Below, piece by piece: positions 23,663-32,896 of a stretch of DNA of 37,421 nt. Under the pieces are notes generated by a model. It was given only the letters and a program-made list of their open reading frames with translations. It searched no databases and had not been told where the DNA came from. The DNA comes from JBKPNX01 sp046732855 (GTDB lineage Bacteria > Pseudomonadota > Alphaproteobacteria > Geminicoccales > Geminicoccaceae). A program made the translations under genes and the position numbers. Numbering within the stretch: the first letter of the stretch is position 1; the number at the start of each line of letters is the position of its first letter. The stretch lies in assembly GCA_046732855.1 (NCBI GenBank), contig JBKPNX010000090.1, forward strand, positions 1 through 37,421, read 5' to 3'.

Positions 23663-24325
23663 TCAGGGTGGCTCGCGCGGCGGGCCGCGGTAGCCGAGCG
23701 CGACCAGGTAGATCTCGGAGGAGCCGCGATGGGTCGCGTCGGGCCGGACCAGATGCGCCCGCTCGAAGGCGCGCTTCGCCGCCGCCGTCACCCCGCTCTC
23801 GGCGCCGCGCACCAGCTTGATCACGGCGTTGCCGCCGGGCGCGAGCAGCTCGGGCAGCAGAGCGAGCACCGCTTCGCCGAGCGCCTCGGCGCGCAGGCGG
23901 TCGACCGCGCGCTGGCCGGTCGAAGCCGCCGCCATGTCGCTGAGCACGACCGCAACCGGCCCGCCCGCGGCCGCCCTCAGGGCTGCCGGCGTCGCCGGAT
24001 CGAACACGTCGCCCTGCAGCAGGCTCACGCCGGCCAGCGGCGCCACTTCGGCCAGATCGAGCCCGATCACGGAACAGCCGCGCGCCGCGGCCACCTGTGC
24101 CCAGCTGCCAGGCGCGCTGCCCAGATCGACCACGATGCGGCCGGGCTTGAGCAGCTTGAACCGCTGATCGATCTCCAAGAGCTTGTAAGCCGCGCGCGAC
24201 CGGTAGCCGGCCCGCCGCGCGCTCTGCACGTGCGGATCGTTAAGGTGGCGGTCGAGCCATCTGGTCGAACCGGCTCGCCGTCCCTTGCCTCGCACCCGGA
24301 CCCGGGTGCTGCGCGCCGGCGCCAC
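23663..24325 (-). CDS. rlmE: 23S rRNA 2'-O-methyltransferase RlmE (FtsJ/RrmJ)
   Basis: 220 aa. It methylates U2552 in the A-loop of 23S rRNA in assembled 50S subunits, using SAM. The N-terminus is basic (RSTRVRVRGKGRRAGSTRWL). The catalytic K-D-K-E tetrad can be read in SRAAYKLLEIDQRFKLL (Lys), VVLSDMAAASTG (Asp), NAVIKLVRGAE (Lys) and GSSEIYLVALGYRG (Glu). The SAM site is VVDLGSAPGSWAQVAA. It starts with GTG at 24325 and is 15 nt after the Ppx/GppA gene, with which it shares an operon, a frequent alphaproteobacterial arrangement. Confidence 0.95.
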   Translation of the reverse strand: MAPARSTRVRVRGKGRRAGSTRWLDRHLNDPHVQSARRAGYRSRAAYKLLEIDQRFKLLKPGRIVVDLGSAPGSWAQVAAARGCSVIGLDLAEVAPLAGVSLLQGDVFDPATPAALRAAAGGPVAVVLSDMAAASTGQRAVDRLRAEALGEAVLALLPELLAPGGNAVIKLVRGAESGVTAAAKRAFERAHLVRPDATHRGSSEIYLVALGYRGPPREPP

Positions 24326-24340
24326 TGGCGACGCCCAGGA

Positions 24341-25360
24341 TCAGGCCGGCGTCGCGTCGAGCGCCAGGATGGGCGCAGCTGACCCGGGCGGCTCGTACAG
24401 CGCCGCCTCGAGGGTCTGGCCCATCAGGCCGTGCAGGATGCCCTCGCGCAGACCGCGATCGGCGACCCGCAGCACCGGCGCCGGCCACGTGCGCAGGACC
24501 GCCTCGAGGATCGCGCAGCCGGCCACCACCAGGTCGGCGCGCCCGGGCCCGATGCAGGGATGCGCCGCGCGCGTTGCATTCGTCATGGCGCGCAGCCGCT
24601 CCGAGGCGCTGGTGACGGCGGCGCGGTCGAGCGCCAGCCCGTCGATGCGCCGGCGATCGTAGCGGCGCAGCTCCAGGTGGAACGCCGCGAGCGTGGTGAT
24701 CGTGCCGGAGGTGCCGATCAGTTGCGCCGGTGGCCACCTCGAGCCAGCACCCAGTGCCCACACCGCCTCGATCGCGGCGCGCACATGGTGCACCATGGCC
24801 TCGAACGTCGCCTCGTCGGGCTCGGAGGTGAAGGCTTCGGACAGCGCGACCACCCCGACCGGCAGGGACATGCTCGCGAGCCCGGTATCCGCGGGCTCGC
24901 TGCGGTCAAGCCACAGGATCTCGGTGCTGCCGCCGCCGACGTCGACCAGCAGGGCGGGGCCGGCGCTCGGTTCGATCAAGGGCAGGCATCCGAGCAGCGC
25001 CAGCTGCGCTTCCTGCTCGTGCGCGAGGATCTCGAGCTCGATCCCGGTCGCGCGCCGCACCCGGGCCAGGAACTCGGGGCCGTTCAGCGCGCGGCGGCAG
25101 GCCTCGGTCGCGACGCAGCGGGCCTCGCGCACGCTGTGCCGGGCCATGATCCGGGCGCACACCCTGAGCGCCGCCACGGTTCGCGCCATCGCCCTTTCCT
25201 TGAGCCAGCCGCTCGCCGCCAGCCCTTCGCCGAGGCGCACGATCCGCGAGAAGCTGTCGATCACCTCGAAGCAATCGGCATGCGGCCGAGCGACCAGCAG
25301 GCGGCAGTTATTGGTCCCCAGGTCGAGGGCAGCGAGTGCCGGCACCCGCGCGTCTCCCAT
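24341..25360 (-). CDS. Ppx/GppA family exopolyphosphatase / pppGpp phosphohydrolase
   Basis: 339 aa. An ASKHA-fold phosphatase that hydrolyses polyphosphate from chain ends and/or converts pppGpp to ppGpp; the sequence does not separate the two. The first phosphate loop is ALDLGTNNCRLLVARP (about 11-26). FSRIVRLGEGLAASGWL, VATEACRRALN and the second phosphate loop LLVDVGGGSTEILWLD (about 137-152) follow, then LIGTSGTITTLAAF (about 214-227). It lacks the long C-terminal HD-like domain of E. coli Ppx and so is the short form. ATG 25360 is the only sensible start. It is the first gene of the pair with rlmE. Confidence 0.92.
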   Translation of the reverse strand: MGDARVPALAALDLGTNNCRLLVARPHADCFEVIDSFSRIVRLGEGLAASGWLKERAMARTVAALRVCARIMARHSVREARCVATEACRRALNGPEFLARVRRATGIELEILAHEQEAQLALLGCLPLIEPSAGPALLVDVGGGSTEILWLDRSEPADTGLASMSLPVGVVALSEAFTSEPDEATFEAMVHHVRAAIEAVWALGAGSRWPPAQLIGTSGTITTLAAFHLELRRYDRRRIDGLALDRAAVTSASERLRAMTNATRAAHPCIGPGRADLVVAGCAILEAVLRTWPAPVLRVADRGLREGILHGLMGQTLEAALYEPPGSAAPILALDATPA

Positions 25361-25492
25361 ATTGGACGGTATCCGTCGGACCGCCAGACCTTACGCGGCG
25401 CGGCGGTCATGGGACAAGCCTTTCCAAGGCACCCTTGCCGAGCCGGAAGGTCTCGGGTTAGGTGTCGGCTGCCCGAGCAGCGGGATGGAGCC

Positions 25493-25693
25493 GTGGCGAC
25501 CCTGAACGAGGCGATCGTGGCGCAAAAGGGCCCGTTTGCGGTCGAGCTGCGCGCCGGCCGGACTTACGTCTGGTGCGCCTGCGGCCTGGTCCCCGCGGTG
25601 TTCAAGGCCGAGCGCGACGGCACGGCGTACCTGTGCGGGTGCAGAACCAGCCAAGGCCGACCGTTTTGCGACGGCAGCCACGCCCGGCTGTGA
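25493..25693 (+). CDS. CDGSH iron-sulfur domain protein, shortened
   Basis: 66 aa from GTG 25493, preceded by GGGATGGAG. Residues 48-63 (CGCRTSQGRPFCDGSH) are an intact CDGSH motif C-x-C-x2-S-x3-P-x-C-D-G-S-H, which ligates one [2Fe-2S] cluster through C48, C50, C59 and H63. Just before it, TYVWCACGL (C28, C30) is the beginning of another such motif, but its PFCDGSH half is missing. The sequence jumps straight to PAVFKAERDGTAYLCGC, the usual linker into the second motif of two-motif proteins. It thus looks like a double-CDGSH protein with about 20 residues deleted. The stop overlaps the GTG of the next gene. The role is redox or Fe-S related but unspecified. Confidence 0.8.
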   Translation: MATLNEAIVAQKGPFAVELRAGRTYVWCACGLVPAVFKAERDGTAYLCGCRTSQGRPFCDGSHARL

Positions 25694-26259
25694 GCCGCCG
25701 CCGCTCCTCGGATCGTGGCGCCGCCCGACGGCCGGCGCGCCCGGCGGCGTTACTGGCCGGCGTGCTGGGCCTTGCCGCCTGCGCCTCGTCCAATCCGGAG
25801 CCGCCGCCGGCGTGCCCCGCGGCCTTGTTCCTGGACGGTGCGGCGCAGACCGCCGTCTACACCCCGGGCGCCGGCACCGAGCCGCGCCCGGACCAACTGC
25901 GCTATCTCGCTGTGCTGACCGACCTCAGCAGCAGCTGTCGCTACGACGACTCAAACGCGCCAGGGGTCGATGTCGACCTCAGCTTCAAGGTGATTGCAGA
26001 GCGTGGCCCGGCGCTGTCGGGCAGGGAGGAAGTGACTTACTTCGTAGCGACGGTGGGGCCGGATCGCCGTATCCTAGCGCGGGACACCCTGGGAGGTGAC
26101 CTTCCCTTTGAGGATAAGCAGCAGGTGGGCCTATCCGAGAACCTCACTTTGCGCTTGCCGTCCATCACCCCCGGGCAGGCCCCGTACTACACCCTGCTCA
26201 TCGGCTTTCAGCTCGACGATGAGGAATTACAGCGCCGCGAGCAGCCGTTGCGGCGCTAG
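25690..26259 (+). CDS. Conserved hypothetical lipoprotein
   Basis: 189 aa from GTG 25690, which overlaps the preceding stop (GTGA). An Arg-rich N-terminus and LLAGVLGLAAC give a lipobox with Cys at 31. The mature part contains LDGAAQTAVYTPGAGTEPRP, SSSCRYDDSNAPGVDVDLSFKVIAERGPA, YFVATVGPDRRILARD and YYTLLIGFQLDDEELQRRE. These match, from memory, a lipoprotein family common in Rhodospirillales-like alphaproteobacteria with no assigned function. It is predicted to sit in the outer or inner membrane leaflet on the periplasmic side, with a beta-rich domain. The coupling to a CDGSH gene is probably positional rather than functional. Confidence 0.8.
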   Translation: MSRRRSSDRGAARRPARPAALLAGVLGLAACASSNPEPPPACPAALFLDGAAQTAVYTPGAGTEPRPDQLRYLAVLTDLSSSCRYDDSNAPGVDVDLSFKVIAERGPALSGREEVTYFVATVGPDRRILARDTLGGDLPFEDKQQVGLSENLTLRLPSITPGQAPYYTLLIGFQLDDEELQRREQPLRR

Positions 26260-26327
26260 TCCCGCCACGCGCCGTGCTTGACCGCGAGCGGCGCCGCGGT
26301 AGTGTGTCGCAATCATAGCCAGTGGAA

Positions 26328-26520
26328 TCCCGCGGGAGAGATCGCGCCGCGGCTTGGAGGCGCGACGCCGAAGGAGCAACCGCCCCGGAAACTCTCAGGC
26401 AACGGGACCGCGGGAGGATGGCACTCTGGAGAGTGAGGGCCGCGTGTGGCCCTCCACCGAAGGGGTAGGGCGCGCTCGGTGAGCGCCGAACGTGCCTAAT
26501 CTCTCAGGTTCGGGACAGAG
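26328..26520 (+). promoter_or_regulatory. Tandem glycine riboswitch upstream of gcvT
   Basis: Two glycine aptamers in series. Aptamer 1 (26328-26415): P1 TCCCGCG (26328-26334) pairs with CGCGGGA (26409-26415). The conserved GGGAGAG (26334-26340), CGCCGAAGGAGCAA (26366-26379) and AAACTCTCAGGCA are all present. Aptamer 2 (26424-26520): P1 CTCTG pairs with CAGAG (26516-26520), with TCTGGAGAG, ACCGAAGGGGTAGG and ATCTCTCAGGTTCGGGACAG. The linker is 8 nt. The class normally turns on glycine cleavage genes when glycine is abundant. The expression platform would be 26521-26579, which includes the gcvT ribosome-binding site GGAGG (26567-26571). This suggests translational control, but the switching helix is not resolved. 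Confidence 0.95.
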
Positions 26521-26579
26521 GGGGCTTGGCGGCCGCCGCTGGGGCGGGCTGGCCGCTCGGCTTCGCGGAGGTCTCGAGC

Positions 26580-27704
26580 TTGAGCGATCAGACTGTCCCC
26601 ACGTCCAGCCCGGTCCCGCGTCGCACCCCGTTGCACGACCTGCACGTGGAGCTTGGCGGCAAGCTCGTCGACTTCGCCGGCTGGTTGCTGCCGGTGCAGT
26701 ACCCGCCGGGCATCATGGCCGAGCACCGGCACTGCCGCACCGCCGCGGCGCTGTTCGACGTCTCGCACATGGTCCAGGCGCTGATCCGCGGCGCGGGCGT
26801 CGCCGAGGATTTCGAGCGCCTCGTGCCGGGCGACATCGCGGGCCTCGCCGAGGGCAGCCTGCGCTACACCCTTTTCACCAACGAGCGGGGCGGCACGCTC
26901 GACGACCTGATCGCCGGCCGGGTGCCCGAGGGCGTGTTCGTGGTCGCCAATGCCGCGCGCCGCGCCGCCGACCTCGCCCACCTGCGCCAGGCGCTCGAGC
27001 CGGAGCATTCGGTCGAGGAGCTGGCCGACCGCGCCCTGCTCGCGCTGCAGGGGCCGCGCGCCGCGGAGGTGCTCGGCCGGCTGTGCCCGAGCTCGAGCGG
27101 GCTCGCCTTCATGCACACGATGACCGCGCCGATCGGCGGGTTCTCCTCCCGGATCTCGCGCTGCGGCTACACCGGCGAGGACGGGTTCGAGATCTCGGTC
27201 GCCGCCAGCGATGCGGCGGCGCTGGCCCGCCTGCTCCTGGATGAGCCCGAGGTGGCGCCGGCGGGCCTCGGCGCGCGCGACTCGCTCCGCCTCGAGGCGG
27301 GTCTGTGCCTGTACGGCCATGAGCTGAGCGCGGACATCACGCCGGTCGAGGCGGGCCTCGGCTGGACCATCGCGAAGCGCCGGCGCCGCGAAGCCGACTT
27401 CCCCGGCGCTGACCTTATCCTGCGCCAGCTGGCCGAGGGCACCGAGCGGCGCCTGGTCGGGATTCGGCCCGACGGGCGCGCGCCGGCGCGCGAGGGCACC
27501 GAGATCAGCGATCCTGCCGGTCAGCCTGTCGGCGTGGTGACCAGCGGCGGCTTCGGACCGACGATCGGCGGGCCGATCGCGCTCGGCTACGTGCGCGCCG
27601 CACACGCCGCGCCAGAAAGCCCGCTGCAGCTGTCGATCCGCGGCAAGGCGCATCCGGCCAAGGTGGTCGCGCTGCCGTTCGTTCCCCATCGCTACCAGCG
27701 TTGA
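26580..27704 (+). CDS. gcvT: Aminomethyltransferase (glycine cleavage T protein), TTG start
   Basis: 374 aa. It takes the aminomethyl group from lipoyl-H protein, releases ammonia and makes 5,10-methylene-THF. The start is TTG 26580, 8 nt after GGAGG. It gives the normal family N-terminus (LSDQTVPTSS...RTPLHDLHVELGGKLVDFAGW). Longer readings run into the riboswitch platform. Motifs are FDVSHMVQALIRG, RYTLFTNERGGTLDDLIAGR, LALQGPRAAEVL, CGYTGEDGFEISV and GARDSLRLEAGLCLYGHEL with the folate-binding region. VTSGGFGPTIGGPIALGYV closes the C-terminal barrel. It is the first gene of gcvT-gcvH-gcvP. Confidence 0.96.
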   Translation: MSDQTVPTSSPVPRRTPLHDLHVELGGKLVDFAGWLLPVQYPPGIMAEHRHCRTAAALFDVSHMVQALIRGAGVAEDFERLVPGDIAGLAEGSLRYTLFTNERGGTLDDLIAGRVPEGVFVVANAARRAADLAHLRQALEPEHSVEELADRALLALQGPRAAEVLGRLCPSSSGLAFMHTMTAPIGGFSSRISRCGYTGEDGFEISVAASDAAALARLLLDEPEVAPAGLGARDSLRLEAGLCLYGHELSADITPVEAGLGWTIAKRRRREADFPGADLILRQLAEGTERRLVGIRPDGRAPAREGTEISDPAGQPVGVVTSGGFGPTIGGPIALGYVRAAHAAPESPLQLSIRGKAHPAKVVALPFVPHRYQR

Positions 27705-27716
27705 AGGAGTGTTCCG

Positions 27717-28094
27717 ATGTCCGACGTCCGCTACACCAAGGAGCACGAGTGGGTCCGCCTGGACGGCGATGTCGCGACCGTGGGCATCTCGGACTACGCC
27801 CAGGAGCAGCTGGGCGAGCTGGTCTTCGTCGAGCTGCCGGAGATCGGCCGCAAGGTCAGCCGCGGCGGCAGCCTGGCCGTGGTCGAGAGCGTCAAGGCGG
27901 CGAGCGACGTCTACGCCCCCGTCGGCGGCGAGGTGACCGAGACCAACGGCGACCTCGCGAACGATCCCGGCCTGGTCAACCGCAGCGCCGAGGACGAGGG
28001 TTGGTTCTGCCGGCTGCGCATTGCCGATCAGGCGGAGTTAACAGAGTTGATGGATCCCGCGGCCTACAAGGCTTACGTGGCCGGTCTGAGCTGA
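27717..28094 (+). CDS. gcvH: Glycine cleavage system H protein
   Basis: 125 aa. The lipoyl-carrying shuttle between the P, T and L proteins. The hammerhead lipoyl domain has the attachment Lys at K60 in AVVESVKAASDVYAPVGGEV. The N-terminal MSDVRYTKEHEWVRLDGDVA and the VTETNGDLANDPGLVNRSAEDEGW region are typical, as is the C-terminal LMDPAAYKAYVAGL. ATG 27717 follows GAAGGAG; only 12 nt separate it from gcvT. No lipoate synthase or ligase gene lies in the window. Confidence 0.97.
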   Translation: MSDVRYTKEHEWVRLDGDVATVGISDYAQEQLGELVFVELPEIGRKVSRGGSLAVVESVKAASDVYAPVGGEVTETNGDLANDPGLVNRSAEDEGWFCRLRIADQAELTELMDPAAYKAYVAGLS

Positions 28095-28124
28095 TCGGCA
28101 CGACATGCCGACGAGGAGCGGAGC

Positions 28125-31025
<2,901 letters not shown>

Positions 31026-31177
31026 CCCCGGCCGGCGACGAACTCGTGCTCGAGGCGGCGGTCAACGGCGGCGCCGACATGATCGCGACCTTCGATCTGC
31101 GCCACCTCGCGGCGGCGGCGCGCTTTCGCATTGCGGTGGCACGGCCGGGCGCGATCGTGCGGCGGCTCCTGGAGTAG
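31026..31177 (+). pseudogene. C-terminal remnant of a PIN-domain (PIN_3 type) toxin
   Basis: Directly after the gcvP stop, one frame stays open for about 50 codons to a TAG at 31175-31177. It reads PAGDELVLEAAVNGGADMIA, then TFDLRHLAAAARFRIAVARP, then GAIVRRLLE. This is the last third of a PIN_3-type toxin-antitoxin nuclease: DELVLEAAVNG carries the third acidic residue, and ADMIATFDLRHL carries the Asp of the T(H/F)N/DxxD site. There is no start codon or N-terminal two-thirds. gcvP is complete up to its stop, so the toxin was cut at that junction. The next gene, 5 nt later, is the matching type of antitoxin. Product, if any, would be inactive. Confidence 0.75.
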
Positions 31178-31182
31178 CGTTC

Positions 31183-31443
31183 ATGAGAAAGAGCAACTAC
31201 GCGCTGCGCTTACAGCCGTCCCTGATGGAGGAGTTGCGCAAGGTCGCGGCGGAGGACCAGACCACGATCAACCAGCTCATCAACGTAGCGGTCGCGGAGA
31301 AGCTCGCTGTGCTGCGCAGTCGCCGCTGGTTCGAGGAGCGCGCCGCGCGCGGCGATCCGAACAAGGCTCTCGAGATCCTGTCGCGCCTCGGCCGCGGCCA
31401 GCCGCCTGTTGCGGGCGACGAGCTGATCGAGCCGGAGGGATAG
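31183..31443 (+). CDS. Antitoxin-like protein (ribbon-helix-helix/HicB-type), partner of the PIN remnant
   Basis: 86 aa. MRKSNYALRLQPSLMEELRK is followed by VAAEDQTTINQLINVAVAEK, an Arc/CopG-like ribbon-helix-helix arrangement: a short basic strand, then two helices with a Thr/Ile-rich turn. A charged tail follows (RSRRWFEERAARGDPNKALEIL) that would bind and block the toxin. Proteins of this type sit just after PIN_3 toxins and are usually labelled HicB-family antitoxins. Here the toxin is only a fragment, so the antitoxin is probably an orphan DNA-binding protein. Its stop is 17 nt from the convergent solute-binding protein gene. Confidence 0.8.
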   Translation: MRKSNYALRLQPSLMEELRKVAAEDQTTINQLINVAVAEKLAVLRSRRWFEERAARGDPNKALEILSRLGRGQPPVAGDELIEPEG

Positions 31444-31460
31444 CGGCCCGCCGGTTCGCG

Positions 31461-32828
31461 CTACTTCGGTGCGCCTATACCAGGCTCTTCGGCGAGGATC
31501 TGCTTGACCCGGGCGATCGCCTCGTCGACCGCCTGCTCGGGGCTGATGCTCTCGGCGGCGACGCGGTGGACAGCGTTGCCCCAGACGTTCTCCGAGTCGA
31601 CTTGGACGTGCCGCCAGTTGCCTGAGGCCACCGCGTAATTATGACCGAGCGATCGCGAGCTGACCTGCATCGCCGAGGCCATGCGGTGCGGGTCGCTCGG
31701 GTCGAGCCAGAATGGCTGGTCGAGCAGTTTCAAGATCGATGGCAACATGCGCTCACCGGAGAAGTTGAGATAGTGCATCAGCCAGCCCTCGGCCACCAGA
31801 AAGCGGACGAACTCCTTGGCCGTGGCGACGTTGTCGCCGTCCTTGAAGACCACAGCCGGCAACACGTTGCCCAGGATCGGAAAGGGTTCGCCAGACGGGC
31901 CAAGCGGCCATTCGATCGTGGCCGTGTTCTCGTAGTAGTCGTTCGGACGCTCGCGCTTGAGCGCGTTGGGAATCGAGAGGGTCTCGTTCGGCGTGATGAC
32001 GACCGCCTGAGAGTGAAACTGCGCGTTATTGCCGGGGTTGCCCCAGGTCAGCGAGTCGGGCGGGGTGCATCCCTTGCGGTACACCGCGGTGTAGCTGTCC
32101 ATGGCCTTGATCAGCCGTCGCCTGATCTCGGGATCGTCGATGACGAGAAGGCCATCGGGAGACACATAGTCGGCCTCGTAGGCGCCCAGGAACTGGTGGA
32201 ACTGAAACCAGGTGTCGAATGCCTGGCCTGACATAGGGAGGCCGATGCCCCAGATGTCGTCGCGACTCGTGGCCCGGCGCACCTCCGGTTGCACTTCGTC
32301 GCACCAGAATGCCCAGAACGCATCCCACTCGCGCGGGATGTCCGCGAGCTCGTAGCCCGCAGTCTCCAGAAGGCTCTTCCAGACGTGAAGGTGATTGGTC
32401 GTGCGCCCCATCGGCAGCCCGTAAAGGGCCTTTTGGCCGGTCTTGGCGTTGCGCCACGTCATCGAGGCGAGCGCATCCGGATCGAACAGGTCCGAGAAGT
32501 GGCCGATGACGTCCGAGATGTCCACGAGCCGACCCTCGAAAGCCCATCTGGCGTCATGTTCGTTAAGATCGAAGCCGAAGGCGAAGTCTGGCGGCCCCCC
32601 GGCCGCGAGCGCCGCCTCGATCTTGTACGGAAGCTGGTCCTGGGGATACTGGACTAGCTCTACTTGCTTGCCGCTGCCCTGCTCGAACGCTGCAATCACC
32701 TCCGCGACTGCCTCGCTCTCCTCAGCATAATACCCTTCATCCCACCATACCACGAGGTCGGCGGCCTGCGCGCCGAGCGATGCCAGCATCAGCAATGCGC
32801 CGACGGTCGGTACAGTAATCCGATTCAT
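31461..32828 (-). CDS. ABC transporter extracellular solute-binding protein (family 1, sugar-type)
   Basis: 455 aa. A Sec signal peptide (MNRITVPTVGALLMLASLGAQA, cleaved after AQA) precedes ADLVVWWDEGYYAEESEAVA. The fold is that of maltose/multiple-sugar binding proteins: VIAAFEQGSGKQVELVQYPQ, then KIEAALAAGGPPDFAFGFD, a central WGIGLPMSGQAFDTWFQFHQFLGAY, and AKEFVRFLVAEGWLMHYLNFSGERMLP near the end. The ligand is probably a sugar or polyol, but it cannot be named. ATG 32828 follows GGGAGAATGTCAC. No permease or ATPase genes are adjacent in the window, so it is an orphan or serves a transporter elsewhere. Confidence 0.9.
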   Translation of the reverse strand: MNRITVPTVGALLMLASLGAQAADLVVWWDEGYYAEESEAVAEVIAAFEQGSGKQVELVQYPQDQLPYKIEAALAAGGPPDFAFGFDLNEHDARWAFEGRLVDISDVIGHFSDLFDPDALASMTWRNAKTGQKALYGLPMGRTTNHLHVWKSLLETAGYELADIPREWDAFWAFWCDEVQPEVRRATSRDDIWGIGLPMSGQAFDTWFQFHQFLGAYEADYVSPDGLLVIDDPEIRRRLIKAMDSYTAVYRKGCTPPDSLTWGNPGNNAQFHSQAVVITPNETLSIPNALKRERPNDYYENTATIEWPLGPSGEPFPILGNVLPAVVFKDGDNVATAKEFVRFLVAEGWLMHYLNFSGERMLPSILKLLDQPFWLDPSDPHRMASAMQVSSRSLGHNYAVASGNWRHVQVDSENVWGNAVHRVAAESISPEQAVDEAIARVKQILAEEPGIGAPK

Positions 32829-32896
32829 GTGACATTCTCCCGTCGACAGCTGCGTGCGCCACAGATAACCCTAACCAAGGATAGGCCGGATCTCGG

